This document shows, in pieces, positions 25,649 to 34,863 of a stretch of 64,000 nucleotides of DNA; position 1 is the first letter of the stretch, and the number at the start of each line of letters is the position of its first letter. Made by a program: the position numbers and the translations under genes. This DNA comes from Streptomyces sp. T12 (GTDB taxonomy: Bacteria > Actinomycetota > Actinomycetes > Streptomycetales > Streptomycetaceae): positions 682,001 through 746,000 of the forward strand of contig NZ_CP117866.1 in NCBI RefSeq assembly GCF_028736035.1, written 5' to 3'. The notes under the pieces are model-generated. The model was not told where the DNA came from. It worked only from the letters and a program-made list of their open reading frames with translations, and ran no database searches.

Positions 25649-27610
25649 TCAGCGCTGTCCCGGTGCCGACAACCGGTGCAGCCGCAGGGCCAGTTGGACC
25701 TCCAGCGCGCGGGCGGGGCTCTGCCAGTCGTCGCCGAGGAGGCGGCCGACGCGCTCCAGTCGCTGGGCGACCGTGTTCACATGGACGTGCAGTTCGTCCT
25801 TGGTGCGCGCCGGGCTCATCCCGCAGGCGAAGTACGCGTCGAGGGTGCGCAGCAGGTCGGTGCCGCGCCGTTCGTCGTACGCGACGACCCGACCGATCGT
25901 ACGGTCGACGAAACCCGCGATGTCCCGGTCCCCGGCCAGCAGCAGCCCCAGGAAGCCGAAGTCCTCGGCGGCGGCGCCGTCCCCGGAGCGGCCGAGCAGC
26001 CGTAGGGCGTCGAGGCAACGGCGGCCCTCCTCGTAGGCGGCGGCGACGGCGTCCGGGTGGGCGGCCAGGTCCTCGACCGGGGCGGAGGCGCCGACGGTGA
26101 CCGCCTCATGGACGGCTGTGCCGAGATGTCGGGCGGTGCGGCGGGCCAGGTCGGTGGCGGTGTCCCCCGCTTCGAGGGGCAGGAGCAGCACCGTGCCACC
26201 GTCGCGGGCTGCAGCCAGGCCGTGCCGGGTCGCGGCGAGGTGGGACGCGGCGGACCACAGGCGTCTGCGTGCGGCCGCCTCCTGGTCGGCGTCGGCCGCG
26301 ACGGCGTCGAGGCGCGCGGCAAGCACGACATGCCCGGCGTCGAGGTCGGCGTCCAGCCGCGCCGCGCGCTCGCGCAGCAGACGCGGGTCACGGTCGCGGG
26401 CGTCGAGCAGGTCGTCCAACAGCTCGCCCCGCACGCGCTGTTCGGCCTCGGCGGCGGAGCGCCGGGCAAGGAGCAGGAGCGAGGTGACCATCGCGGCCCG
26501 CTCCAAGGTGCGCTGGTCGACGGGGTCGAGGCCTGGGTGGCCACACAGCACCAGCGCGCCGAGCAGTTCGCCACCTGCGGCCACCGCGGCGATCCAGTCG
26601 TCGTCGTGCCGTACCGCGTGGCCTTCGGCGCGGGATGCCTCCAGCGCCTGGGCCGGTGCGGCGGCGGCCTCCGTGAACTCGACCATGCCGTCGAGGACTT
26701 CGGAGACCGCGGCGGCCACGTCGTGCACCCCGCCACCGCGCAGCACGAGTTCGGCGAGCCGGTCGTGCACGTCCGAGGCCCGTTCGATCACTCCGCTGCG
26801 GTCCCGGATGATCTCGTTGGCCAGCTCCAGGTCGGCGAGGGCCGAGCGGGTCTCGGTGAGCAGGTTCGCGGTGTCGATGGCGGCCGCGGCGAGGGCGGCG
26901 AAGGAGCCGAGCAGCGCGATCTGCTCCCGCTCGAAGACCCGGGCGCGCCGGTCCGCCGCGAAGAGAACGCCGATCACGTGGTGCCCCAGCATCAGGGGCA
27001 CCCCGAGGATGGCCACCAGCCCCTCGTCGCGCACGCCGGCGTCGATGGTGAGGGTGTGCTGGAAGCGGTCGTCCTTGAAGTAGTCGTCGGTGACGTAGGG
27101 GCGGGCGGTCTGCGCGACGAGTCCGCCGAGGCCCTCACCCATGCCGAGCCGCAACTGCTGGAACCTGGCGGCGACCGAGCCCTCGGTCACCCTCATATAG
27201 GTGTCGCCCCTGGCCGGGTCGTTCAGGCTGAGATAGGCGACGTCCGTGCCGAGCAGCGACCGGGCGCGCTGCACGATCGCCTGCAGTACGGCGTCCAGGT
27301 CCCGGAGACCGGCCAGGTCGTGGGCGGTCTCGAAGAGGGCCGACAGCTCGGCCTCCCGCCGGCGCCGCCCTTCCAGCTCGGAGCGCACGCGCAGCGCGAG
27401 CAGCTTGGCCTGCTCGAGGGCGACGATCCGCTCGGTCGGTCTGCCCTCGGCACGGGCGAGCAGCACCGGCTGCTCGTAGGCGTCAGCGGACGCACCCCTG
27501 GCCAGCAGCTCGAGAAACGGCGTCTCGGCGCTGCTCAGGGACGCTCCGGCAGCGGCGGAACGCGAGGCGGACTGCACGTGATCGCGGGACATGCCCACAG
27601 GATTGCTCAT
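25649..27610 (-). CDS. GAF-domain PucR/CdaR-type transcriptional regulator
   Basis: The 653-residue protein has an N-terminal helical segment (to about 100), a GAF domain (about 105-260, AYLSLNDPARGDTYMRVTEG ... GVLFAADRRARVFEREQ), a coiled-coil-like linker, a central GGDEF-like/CdaR segment, and a C-terminal PucR-type HTH (LLRTLDAYFACGMSPARTKD then ELHVHVNTVAQRLERV). Such regulators usually sense a small metabolite and activate adjacent catabolic genes. It is 58 bases downstream of the dehydrogenase gene on the same strand, so the two may be cotranscribed. Start ATG 27610 has a weak GGCGG site; the later ATG (MSRDHVQ) is an alternative. Confidence 0.85.
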   Translation of the reverse strand: MSNPVGMSRDHVQSASRSAAAGASLSSAETPFLELLARGASADAYEQPVLLARAEGRPTERIVALEQAKLLALRVRSELEGRRRREAELSALFETAHDLAGLRDLDAVLQAIVQRARSLLGTDVAYLSLNDPARGDTYMRVTEGSVAARFQQLRLGMGEGLGGLVAQTARPYVTDDYFKDDRFQHTLTIDAGVRDEGLVAILGVPLMLGHHVIGVLFAADRRARVFEREQIALLGSFAALAAAAIDTANLLTETRSALADLELANEIIRDRSGVIERASDVHDRLAELVLRGGGVHDVAAAVSEVLDGMVEFTEAAAAPAQALEASRAEGHAVRHDDDWIAAVAAGGELLGALVLCGHPGLDPVDQRTLERAAMVTSLLLLARRSAAEAEQRVRGELLDDLLDARDRDPRLLRERAARLDADLDAGHVVLAARLDAVAADADQEAAARRRLWSAASHLAATRHGLAAARDGGTVLLLPLEAGDTATDLARRTARHLGTAVHEAVTVGASAPVEDLAAHPDAVAAAYEEGRRCLDALRLLGRSGDGAAAEDFGFLGLLLAGDRDIAGFVDRTIGRVVAYDERRGTDLLRTLDAYFACGMSPARTKDELHVHVNTVAQRLERVGRLLGDDWQSPARALEVQLALRLHRLSAPGQR

Positions 27611-27668
27611 CGCACCGCCGTCCCGTCAGCCCTGTGGATAACTCGGAATTCCACCGGCGCCGGCCCGC

Positions 27669-28475
27669 TCAGTGCGCGGTCCAGCCACCGTCAAGTACGA
27701 GCGACGTGCCGGTCACGAAGGACGCCTGCGGGCTGCACAGGTACGCCACGGCTTCCGCGACCTCCTCCGGTTCGATGAGCCGCTTGACCGCGCTGTCCTG
27801 CAGCAGCACCTCGGACAGCACCCGCTCCTCGGGGATACCGTGCGCCCGGGCCTGGTCGGCGATCTGCTTCTCGACCAGTGGGGTGCGCACATAGGCGGGG
27901 TTCACACAGTTCGAGGTGACGCCGTGGGGTGCGCCCTCCAGGGCAGCGGTCTTGGAGAGTCCCTCCAGACCGTGTTTGGCGGCCACATAGGCGGACTTGA
28001 AGGCCGAGGCGCGCAGCCCATGGACCGAGGACACATTGACGATCCGGCCCCAACCCTGCCCGTACATATGTGGCAGGGCACCACGGATGAGCCGGAACGG
28101 CGCCTCCAGCATCACGGTGAGCACCGTGTGGAAGACGTCGGCCGGGAACTCCTCGATGGGGCGCACCAGTTGCAGCCCGGCGTTGTTGACGAGGATGTCG
28201 GTGCCTGCGGCGGCGAGCTCGGCGGCGTCCAGGTCCGTGAGGTCGAGGATGTGGGGTTCAACAGCGCCGGCGAGGCCTCGCGCCCGCTCGGCAAGCGCCT
28301 CCAGGCCCGCGGCGTCCCGGTCTACCGCTCTCACCTTGGCCCCTGCGGCCGCCAACCGCAGCGCACAGGCGCGGCCGATGCCACCGGCCGCGCCTGTGAC
28401 GAGGGCGGTGCGGCCACCGAAGTCGAGCGAAGGCAGGGAAGGGCCGTGAGCCGGCAGGGTGCTGGGCGGGGTCAT
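27669..28475 (-). CDS. 3-hydroxybutyrate dehydrogenase (SDR family)
   Basis: The 268-residue protein is a classical short-chain dehydrogenase: TGAAGGIG for NAD binding, NNAG, and catalytic Ser (NVSSVHG) with YVAAK. The C-terminal loop with LVEKQI, QDSAVKRLIEPEEVA and FVTGTSLVLDGGWTA is characteristic of D-3-hydroxybutyrate dehydrogenases, which interconvert 3-hydroxybutyrate and acetoacetate. The product would serve use of ketone bodies or PHB-derived monomers. It lies upstream of the PucR-type regulator on the same strand. Confidence 0.87.
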   Translation of the reverse strand: MTPPSTLPAHGPSLPSLDFGGRTALVTGAAGGIGRACALRLAAAGAKVRAVDRDAAGLEALAERARGLAGAVEPHILDLTDLDAAELAAAGTDILVNNAGLQLVRPIEEFPADVFHTVLTVMLEAPFRLIRGALPHMYGQGWGRIVNVSSVHGLRASAFKSAYVAAKHGLEGLSKTAALEGAPHGVTSNCVNPAYVRTPLVEKQIADQARAHGIPEERVLSEVLLQDSAVKRLIEPEEVAEAVAYLCSPQASFVTGTSLVLDGGWTAH

Positions 28476-28529
28476 GGCACGACCCTAGGCAGCACCCTCG
28501 CCAGGCCACATATGGTCACAACCCATACT

Positions 28530-29009
28530 TCAGTCCGAACTCATAGGCTCGAACCACGTGGGTTCATCGGACAGTGCCTGCTTGATCCGGAACAGCTGAC
28601 GTTCGTCCATCACGGGCAGCGCGTCCACCTCGAACCAGCCGACCTGCAGCGATTCATCGTCGTTCACCCGTGCCTCGCCACCGACGGCTCGACAGCGGAA
28701 GGTGACGTCCATGAACTGGCACGTGTCGCCGTTGGGATAGGTGACCTCATTACCCGACCTGACCAGGACGATTCGCTCGGCGACACACCGGACGCCCGTC
28801 TCCTCGTACACCTCCCGCACGGCGGCGGCCGCAGGCTGCTCGCCCGGGTCCGGGATGCCGTTGATCACTGTCCACTTGCCGTTGTCCGCGCGCTGCCCCA
28901 GCAGGACCCGCCCCTCGTCGTCGAAGACGACGGCGCTGACCCCGGGGAGCCACAGCAGTTGGTGACCGGCGGAGGCCCGGATCGTACGAATGAAGTCAGG
29001 AGTAGCCAT
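28530..29009 (-). CDS. Nudix hydrolase
   Basis: The 159-residue protein has a full Nudix box: GIPDPGEQPAAAAVREVYEE followed by TGV, giving the G-x5-E-x7-REUxEExGU pattern. The enzyme should hydrolyse a nucleoside diphosphate linked to another group. Members with this short form include ADP-ribose and dNTP pyrophosphohydrolases. GGAG precedes the ATG. The substrate cannot be read from sequence. Confidence 0.88.
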   Translation of the reverse strand: MATPDFIRTIRASAGHQLLWLPGVSAVVFDDEGRVLLGQRADNGKWTVINGIPDPGEQPAAAAVREVYEETGVRCVAERIVLVRSGNEVTYPNGDTCQFMDVTFRCRAVGGEARVNDDESLQVGWFEVDALPVMDERQLFRIKQALSDEPTWFEPMSSD

Positions 29010-29077
29010 GGCTCCGACCCTAATGGGCCGGTGGCGGCGCCCCCGGCGGTTTCCGGGGGCGTTCGACCGGCGTACGG

Positions 29078-30688
29078 CTACACGTCAGCGGTGCGTCGCA
29101 CGCGCATCCCTGCGCCGATCGCCCAGCCGAGGCCGCCGACGGCGACCAGCACGAGGGCGATCTCCGGCAGGATGCCGAGCCGCGTGGCGGGCGTCTCGCT
29201 GGAGCGCAGCGGCACCTTCTGGACCAGCGAGTCGGCCACGAACATGCCCGTCCTCTGCGTGATCGTCCCGTCCGGCATGATGATCGCGCTGACGCCGCTG
29301 GTCACCGGGACGGTGACGGTGCGGCTGTGCTCTACGGCGCGGACGCGGGACATGGCGAGCTGCTGGTAGGTCATCTCGCTGCGGTCGAAGGTCGCGTTGT
29401 TGCTCGGCACGGAGATCATCTGCGCGCCGTCGGTGACCTCGGAACGCACGGTCCAGTCGAAGGCCGCCTCGTAGCAGGTGACGAGGCCGACCTTGGCACC
29501 GTCCATGGTGAACACACCCGGTTCGCTGCCCCGGCTGAAGTCCTGGCGGACCATCGAGGTCCAGTTCTCGTTGATCGCCCCGACGAGCGAACGCAGGGGC
29601 AGGTACTCGCCGAAGGGCTGGATCTGCCGCTTGTCGTACGTGTCGACGGGGCCCTTGGCCGGGTCCCACAGGATCTGCTCGTTGAGCAGCTTGCCGTCCC
29701 GCTCGACGACGCCGCCGACGGAGATGGGCACGCCGATCGCCTTGGCGGCCGTGTCGATGACGGCGCGCGCGTCGGCGTTGGCGAAGGGGTCGATGTCGGA
29801 GGAGTTCTCGGGCCACAGCACGAAGTCGGGCTGCGCGACCTTGCCCGCCTTGACCTCGGCGGCCAGGCGCTCGGTCTCACGCGCGTGGTAGTCGAGTACG
29901 GCTCGCCGTTGGGAGTTGAAGTCCAGTCCGGCGCGCGGCACATTGCCCTGGATGACCGCGACGGTCGCGGTGCCGTTCTCGGCCTTGTCACTGACCAGCG
30001 GCCGTGCGGCCACAGCGGCCACCACCGGCACGGCCACGCTCAGCAGGGCGACCGCGGCAGCGGACCGCCGTACGGCCCGCGTGCGCCGCGCCTCGACAGC
30101 GAGGCGTACCACCTCGTAGAGACCGAAGCCGCAGAGAACGACCGCGAAGCCGAGCACCGGGGTGCCGCCCACCGCGGCGAGCGGCAGGAAGACGCCGTCG
30201 GCCTGGCCGAATGCGATCTTGCCCCAGGGGAAGCCGTTGAACGGCGCACGCGCGCGTGCCGCTTCTCCGGCGATCCACAGCGCCGCCGCCCACACCGGCC
30301 AGCCCGGCAGCTTGGACACCGCGGCGACTCCCGCGCCCACCAGCGCGACGAAGACCGCCTCGATCGCGACCAGCGCGAGCCAGGGGCCGGGGCCGACCTC
30401 CACCCCGGTCCACACCAGCAGCGGCAGCAGAAAGCCGAGGCCGAAGAGATAGCCGAGGCCAAGGCCCGCCTTCCAACTGCGGCCGCGCAGCACCCAGCCG
30501 AAAACGGCGAAGGCCGGCAGGGCCAGCCACCACAGGGTGCGTGGCGGGAAGCTGACGTAGAGCAGCACTCCGGAGAGCGCCGCGGCGAGGGCCGGAACCA
30601 GGCGCACGAGCCGTGCCGCGCGCGAGGCGGGCGCGATCTGCGGCTGCAGCTGGTCCGACTCGCCCACGGAAGTTGCGGTGACGGTCAC
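29078..30688 (-). CDS. lnt: apolipoprotein N-acyltransferase
   Basis: The 536-residue membrane protein has about seven N-terminal membrane segments (including FNGFPWGKIAF, typical of Lnt), then a nitrilase-like extracellular domain and a last membrane helix. The nitrilase triad is visible: Glu in LWPENSSDID, Lys in YDKRQIQPFGEYLP and Cys in GLVTCYEAAF. Lnt adds the third acyl chain to the N-terminal Cys of lipoproteins. The GTG at 30688 follows the sequence CCGGAGTG, where the GGAG is too close to act as its ribosome site, so the exact start is uncertain by several codons. Confidence 0.9.
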   Translation of the reverse strand: MTVTATSVGESDQLQPQIAPASRAARLVRLVPALAAALSGVLLYVSFPPRTLWWLALPAFAVFGWVLRGRSWKAGLGLGYLFGLGFLLPLLVWTGVEVGPGPWLALVAIEAVFVALVGAGVAAVSKLPGWPVWAAALWIAGEAARARAPFNGFPWGKIAFGQADGVFLPLAAVGGTPVLGFAVVLCGFGLYEVVRLAVEARRTRAVRRSAAAVALLSVAVPVVAAVAARPLVSDKAENGTATVAVIQGNVPRAGLDFNSQRRAVLDYHARETERLAAEVKAGKVAQPDFVLWPENSSDIDPFANADARAVIDTAAKAIGVPISVGGVVERDGKLLNEQILWDPAKGPVDTYDKRQIQPFGEYLPLRSLVGAINENWTSMVRQDFSRGSEPGVFTMDGAKVGLVTCYEAAFDWTVRSEVTDGAQMISVPSNNATFDRSEMTYQQLAMSRVRAVEHSRTVTVPVTSGVSAIIMPDGTITQRTGMFVADSLVQKVPLRSSETPATRLGILPEIALVLVAVGGLGWAIGAGMRVRRTADV

Positions 30689-31043
30689 TCCGGGAGTGTA
30701 CGGCGGTTGACGTCGGCGCCGACAGCGCGGTCCGGTGGGGGCAGGGCTCCCACGTGGGCGCATGCGTCCGTCGGGTCCACGGCAAGGTCCACTGCGAGCG
30801 CGGTCCCCTCGCGGGGCGACGCGGCGGGGCCGTCGGCCGGCCGTCCCAGTGCCCGGCGCCGTCGCCGGCCCCGCGGCACTCAAGCGACGCATCGTTCCTG
30901 CACGACACGTCCACAAATCGCCCATCAGCCGTTACGGTATGCCGGAGCCCAGTCGTACCGGCAGGTCAGGTCAGGTCCGGACGGCGGGGCCCGTCACAGG
31001 TCGGGGGACCGGGTTTCGGGGGGGCGGGGTGGATGTCACGGGG
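30689..31043. other. divergent intergenic region between lnt and the ligase-like gene
   Basis: About 355 bases lie between two divergent membrane-protein genes. It contains a perfect 12-bp palindrome GTCGGCGCCGAC at 30712-30723 preceded by TTGAC. Open frames here read as shadows with Arg/Pro-rich content. No further gene is supported. Confidence 0.4.
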
Positions 31044-32111
31044 ATGACGTCTGCGGCAGGTCCGGATGAGGACGGCGACAGACGAAACGTTTCTGATGCG
31101 GCGGGCGTGGTCGTGCTGGGGGCATGCGCGGCGTGGTCGCTGATCTCGGCCGCCGTGCACGCGGGCCGCCCCGAGGGTGTGCTGCTCGCGATCCTCGCCG
31201 TCGCCGCCGGTTATGCCGCGGGGCGGATCGGCGGAGCGCTGCTGCCGGTCGCCGCGCCCTGCGCCGGAGCACTGGCCGGAGTGGGCCTGACGCTGGCCGT
31301 ACCGCACCTCGCCCCCGGTCCGCAGATCGTCGCCCCGCTGGGCCACGCCGGTGCCACAGCCGCCGTACTGACCCTCTGCGCCGGCGCCGCGTGCTGCGCC
31401 GCCTGGGCCACCTCGGCACCGGCCCTGCGACTGGGTCTGCGCGCGCTGGCCGCAGGAATCGCGGTGACCGCCGGCGCCCTCGGCTCGACCTCGGGCTTCG
31501 TCACCTGTTCCGCTGTCGTGCTGTGCTCGCTCGCCGCCGGTCGCATCCGCCATCGCGGCATGGGCATCGCGGGGCTGGCCCTGGGCGCGGCCTCGGTCAC
31601 CGGTCTGACCTGGGCGGTCGCCGGGCATGCGGTGCCCGGCGGACTCGTCGACTGGCTCGAGGGTCAGCTGACGCGGCACCGGATCCAGCTGTGGCACGAC
31701 GCCCTGCACCTGGCGGGCCAGGAACCCGCCGTGGGCGTAGGCCCGGGACGCTTCGGGGAACTCAGTACGACGGCCACCGGGACGCTTCTGTCCGACGGCA
31801 AGCCGCACTCGGCACCCCTGCAGCAGGCGGCGGAACAGGGAGTGGTCGGCGTCATCCTCCTGGCGGCGGCCTTCTGCTGGATGCTGTTCGCGCTGTGGCG
31901 CAGCACGCGCTCCACCCCGGTCGCACTCACCGCGGGTGCGGCCCTGACGGCGCTGGCAGCCATCGCCACGGTCGGCAACGCGCTCAGCTTCACCGCGGTG
32001 TCCGTGGGCGCGGGCCTGCTGGCGGGGCTGGCCACGGCACGTCCGGTCGCTCACGGATCGCAGGAGCGCGAGATCGACGTACACGCGCGTGGCGATCGGC
32101 TGACCCCATGA
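31044..32111 (+). CDS. O-antigen ligase-like polytopic membrane protein
   Basis: The roughly 355-residue protein has about nine hydrophobic segments. The segment HRIQLWHDALHLAGQEPAVG followed by VGPGRF, then a stretch ending AEQGVVGVILL, resembles the Wzy_C loop of O-antigen ligases and polymerases (R-x-x-x-W...P..GVGPGNF). Such proteins transfer lipid-linked glycans, and in actinobacteria they may act on cell-wall or exported glycans. ATG 31044 is used; a GTG at 31029 in the same frame is an alternative. It is a short member of the family and the role is uncertain. Confidence 0.65.
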   Translation: MTSAAGPDEDGDRRNVSDAAGVVVLGACAAWSLISAAVHAGRPEGVLLAILAVAAGYAAGRIGGALLPVAAPCAGALAGVGLTLAVPHLAPGPQIVAPLGHAGATAAVLTLCAGAACCAAWATSAPALRLGLRALAAGIAVTAGALGSTSGFVTCSAVVLCSLAAGRIRHRGMGIAGLALGAASVTGLTWAVAGHAVPGGLVDWLEGQLTRHRIQLWHDALHLAGQEPAVGVGPGRFGELSTTATGTLLSDGKPHSAPLQQAAEQGVVGVILLAAAFCWMLFALWRSTRSTPVALTAGAALTALAAIATVGNALSFTAVSVGAGLLAGLATARPVAHGSQEREIDVHARGDRLTP

Positions 32112-32195
32112 CGCGGTGGGCGGCGAAGGGGGCGGGGGCGGCCCACACACGTGACTCCGAGTCCCCTCCCCCACGGTGGCGACCGGGCCCTTGAT

Positions 32196-32738
32196 TCAGT
32201 GCGCGGTGCCGGGTGCCCGCGTCCGCAGGCGGTCCCTGATCACCAGTACGGCGGCCTCCGCGTCGTCCACGGTGATCGTGAACGAATGGCCGTCCCACAA
32301 CCGCAGCACCAAGCCCTCACCACGCCGTACGACGACCGCGGTGCCCTTCTCGGGCCGCCACCGGTAGCCCCAGCCACCCCAGTGACGCGGGGTGACGTGC
32401 GCGACGAAGTCGGCGCCCGCGACCTCGGACAGCGGAATGCGGCGGCGCGGCACACCGATGTGGCCGCAGCGCACCTCGAGGCACTCCTGGTCGACCCTCA
32501 GGGCGACATGCACGAACGCCAGGGTGCCGAAGAGGACCAGCAGCCCGGCCGCGATGCAGCCTACGACGGCCATCACGAGCGGGGCGACGCCGTCCGTCCA
32601 CGGTGAGTCGACGGCCAGCTCGATCCCGAGCGCCATACAGGCGGCACCGACGAGCGCCAGCAGCCACTGGACCCGGTTGGTCGCCCGCCCGGTCCAGACA
32701 TCGGGGTGCGGCTGCGCGCTGTGGGGGTGGTCCCTCAT
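32196..32738 (-). CDS. small membrane protein with PH-like C-terminal domain
   Basis: The 180-residue protein has two membrane segments (about residues 24-42 and 52-76) followed by a soluble beta-rich part (VDQECLEVRCG...IPLSEVAGADF...GTAVVVRRGEGLVLRLWDG). This pattern resembles bacterial PH-like (bPH) domains of streptomycete membrane proteins. No catalytic motif is seen. Function unknown. Confidence 0.75.
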   Translation of the reverse strand: MRDHPHSAQPHPDVWTGRATNRVQWLLALVGAACMALGIELAVDSPWTDGVAPLVMAVVGCIAAGLLVLFGTLAFVHVALRVDQECLEVRCGHIGVPRRRIPLSEVAGADFVAHVTPRHWGGWGYRWRPEKGTAVVVRRGEGLVLRLWDGHSFTITVDDAEAAVLVIRDRLRTRAPGTAH

Positions 32739-32844
32739 GCCTATGAGGTTACTCAGGTTTCGCTGCGCTGGTACCGCGCTGCGGAGGGTGACTACGCCGA
32801 CCGATGCTCGGACGGACCGATGCCGTCCGTTTCGTGACCGTCGG

Positions 32845-33630
32845 TTACCGCGCGGGGCTGATCTCCTGCAGGAGACGGCCTTCCTCGTAGGCGAGAGCGG
32901 GCTCGGGCAGCGCGCCCTCGCGGCCGCTCAGCAACACCGTCAGGGTGCCGTTCGCCTCGGCCCCGGGGGCCGGCTGCTCGCCGAGCCGGCGCAGCGCCTG
33001 GGCCGCGACCGCGCCGGCGGAGCCGTGCAGGACGAGCGGCGGAAAGCCGGGGCGCTGGACGGCGGTGCGGATGCGCTCGGCGACGAGTTCGTAGTGCGTG
33101 CAGCCCAGGACGACGGTCGTCACGTCCTTGGGGGTCAGGGAGGCGGCCGCGGCGACGGCGGCCTCGATAGCCGTCTCGTCCGCGTGCTCGACCGCCTCGG
33201 CCAGCCCGAAGCACGGCACCTCGGTGACGGCCACGCCGCCGGCGAAGTCCTCGATGAGGCCCCGCTGATAGGGGCTGCCGGTCGTGGCGGGCGTGGCCCA
33301 GATCGCGAAGGGACCGCCACCGGCCGCGGCCGGCTTGATCGCCGGGACCGTGCCGATGACCGGTATGTCGGGTTCGAGGCGGGCGCGCAGGGTGGGCAGA
33401 GCGTGCACGGTCGCGGTGTTGCAGCCGATGATCAAGGCATCTGGCCGGTGCGCGGCGGCGGCATCCGCGACGGCCACCGCGCGCTGCGTGAGGTCCTCAG
33501 TGGTCCGTGGGCCCCAGGGCATGCCGTCGGGGTCGAGGGAGAGCACGAGATGTGCGTCGGGTCGCAACCGCCGTACCGCGGCGGTGGCCGCGAGCAAGCC
33601 AATTCCGGAGTCCATCAGCGCGATCTTCAC
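32845..33630 (-). CDS. aspartate/glutamate racemase family protein
   Basis: The 261-residue protein has the MurI-like layout: DSGIGLLA at the N-terminus, first catalytic Cys in GCNTATVHALPTLR (about residue 70) and second in GCTHYELV (about 176). These cysteines act as proton acceptor and donor in cofactor-independent racemases. The N-terminal DSG (usually DSGxGG) is slightly altered (DSGIGLL), so it may not be the main cell-wall glutamate racemase. Start is GTG at 33630. It is divergent from a glycosyltransferase gene with only 57 bases between. Confidence 0.85.
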   Translation of the reverse strand: MKIALMDSGIGLLAATAAVRRLRPDAHLVLSLDPDGMPWGPRTTEDLTQRAVAVADAAAAHRPDALIIGCNTATVHALPTLRARLEPDIPVIGTVPAIKPAAAGGGPFAIWATPATTGSPYQRGLIEDFAGGVAVTEVPCFGLAEAVEHADETAIEAAVAAAASLTPKDVTTVVLGCTHYELVAERIRTAVQRPGFPPLVLHGSAGAVAAQALRRLGEQPAPGAEANGTLTVLLSGREGALPEPALAYEEGRLLQEISPAR

Positions 33631-33687
33631 CCGGCCACGATAGACGATGGGCCCTTGCGGGCCCCTTGGGTGGGGCAGACTGCGCGC

Positions 33688-34863
33688 GTGAGCGCCATCG
33701 CGTGGACTGCCGCCGGATCACTCGCCGCCTGGCTGTGGCTGCTGCTCTGCCAAGGCTTCTTCTGGCGTACGGACGTCAGACTTCCGCGGCGGACGCAACC
33801 GGAGCAGTGGCCGTCGGTCTGCGTCGTCGTACCGGCACGCGACGAGGCCGCGGTACTTCCCGCGAGCCTGCCGTCGCTGCTGGCCCAGGACTACCCGGGG
33901 CGCGCGGAGATCTTCCTGATCGACGACGGCAGTTCGGACGGCACCGGGGAGCTGGCGCGCGAGCTCGCGCGGCGGCACGGCGGACTGTCGCTGACCGTGG
34001 ACTCCCCCGGCGAGCCGCCCGCGGGCTGGACCGGCAAGCTGTGGGCGGTGCGGCACGGCATCGGCCTGGCACGCGCGCGTGATCCCGAGTACCTGCTGCT
34101 GACGGACGCCGACATCGCACATGCGCCCGACAGTCTGCGGGAGCTGGTCGCGGCGGCGCGCACCGGGGGCTTCGACGTCGTCTCGCAGATGGCCCGGCTG
34201 CGGGTGGAGAGCCTGTGGGAGCGGCTGGTCGTGCCGGCCTTCGTGTACTTCTTCGCGCAGCTGTATCCGTTCCGCCGGATCGGTAAGCAGGGGGCTCGGA
34301 CGGCGGCCGCGGCGGGTGGCTGCGTCCTGCTGCGTGCCGAGGCCGCCGAGCGGGCGCGGATTCCGGACGCCATCCGGCACGCCGTCATCGACGACGTGGC
34401 CCTCGCGCGGGCCGTCAAGGGCGGCGGTGGCCACATCTGGCTGGGGCTGGCCGAGCGGGTGGACAGCGTGCGCCCGTATCCACGGCTGAGCGACCTGTGG
34501 CGGATGGTCTCGCGCAGCGCGTACGCACAGTTGCGACACAACCCGCTGGTGCTGGCCGGAACGGTCGCCGGGCTCGCGCTGGTCTACCTGGTGCCGCCCG
34601 TGGCCCTGGTCGCGGGTCTGGTCGGCGGGGATACGGCGACGGCGGTCATCGGCGGTCTCGCCTGGCTGGTGATGACGGGTACGTACGTCCCGATGCTCCG
34701 CTACTACCGCCTGCCTCTGTGGCTCGCTCCCCTGCTGCCCTTCACCGCGTTCCTCTATCTGCTCATGACGGTCGATTCCGCGGTGCAGCACTACAGAGGG
34801 CGCGGCGCGGCCTGGAAGGGCCGCACCTACACGCGTCCGGACGCGGTGCCCGACGAGGGCTGA
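33688..34863 (+). CDS. family 2 glycosyltransferase, HpnB-like membrane protein
   Basis: The 391-residue protein begins with one membrane segment, then a GT-A domain: VVVPARDEAAVLP, LIDDGSSDGT, LLLTDADI (metal-binding DxD-like), GWTGKLWAVRHG, and three C-terminal membrane segments. The arrangement and the GWTGKLWA motif resemble hopene-associated glycosyltransferase HpnB, but no hopanoid genes are nearby. The start is GTG 33688. It could glycosylate a lipid or carotenoid. Fold and class are clear; acceptor is not. Confidence 0.8.
   Translation: MSAIAWTAAGSLAAWLWLLLCQGFFWRTDVRLPRRTQPEQWPSVCVVVPARDEAAVLPASLPSLLAQDYPGRAEIFLIDDGSSDGTGELARELARRHGGLSLTVDSPGEPPAGWTGKLWAVRHGIGLARARDPEYLLLTDADIAHAPDSLRELVAAARTGGFDVVSQMARLRVESLWERLVVPAFVYFFAQLYPFRRIGKQGARTAAAAGGCVLLRAEAAERARIPDAIRHAVIDDVALARAVKGGGGHIWLGLAERVDSVRPYPRLSDLWRMVSRSAYAQLRHNPLVLAGTVAGLALVYLVPPVALVAGLVGGDTATAVIGGLAWLVMTGTYVPMLRYYRLPLWLAPLLPFTAFLYLLMTVDSAVQHYRGRGAAWKGRTYTRPDAVPDEG

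Noticed and set aside
30735..31043. Upstream extension of the O-antigen-ligase-like protein to 458 residues
   Set aside because: The extra N-terminal 100 residues are Arg/Pro/Gly-rich and have no ribosome binding site; the membrane protein fits a start at 31044.
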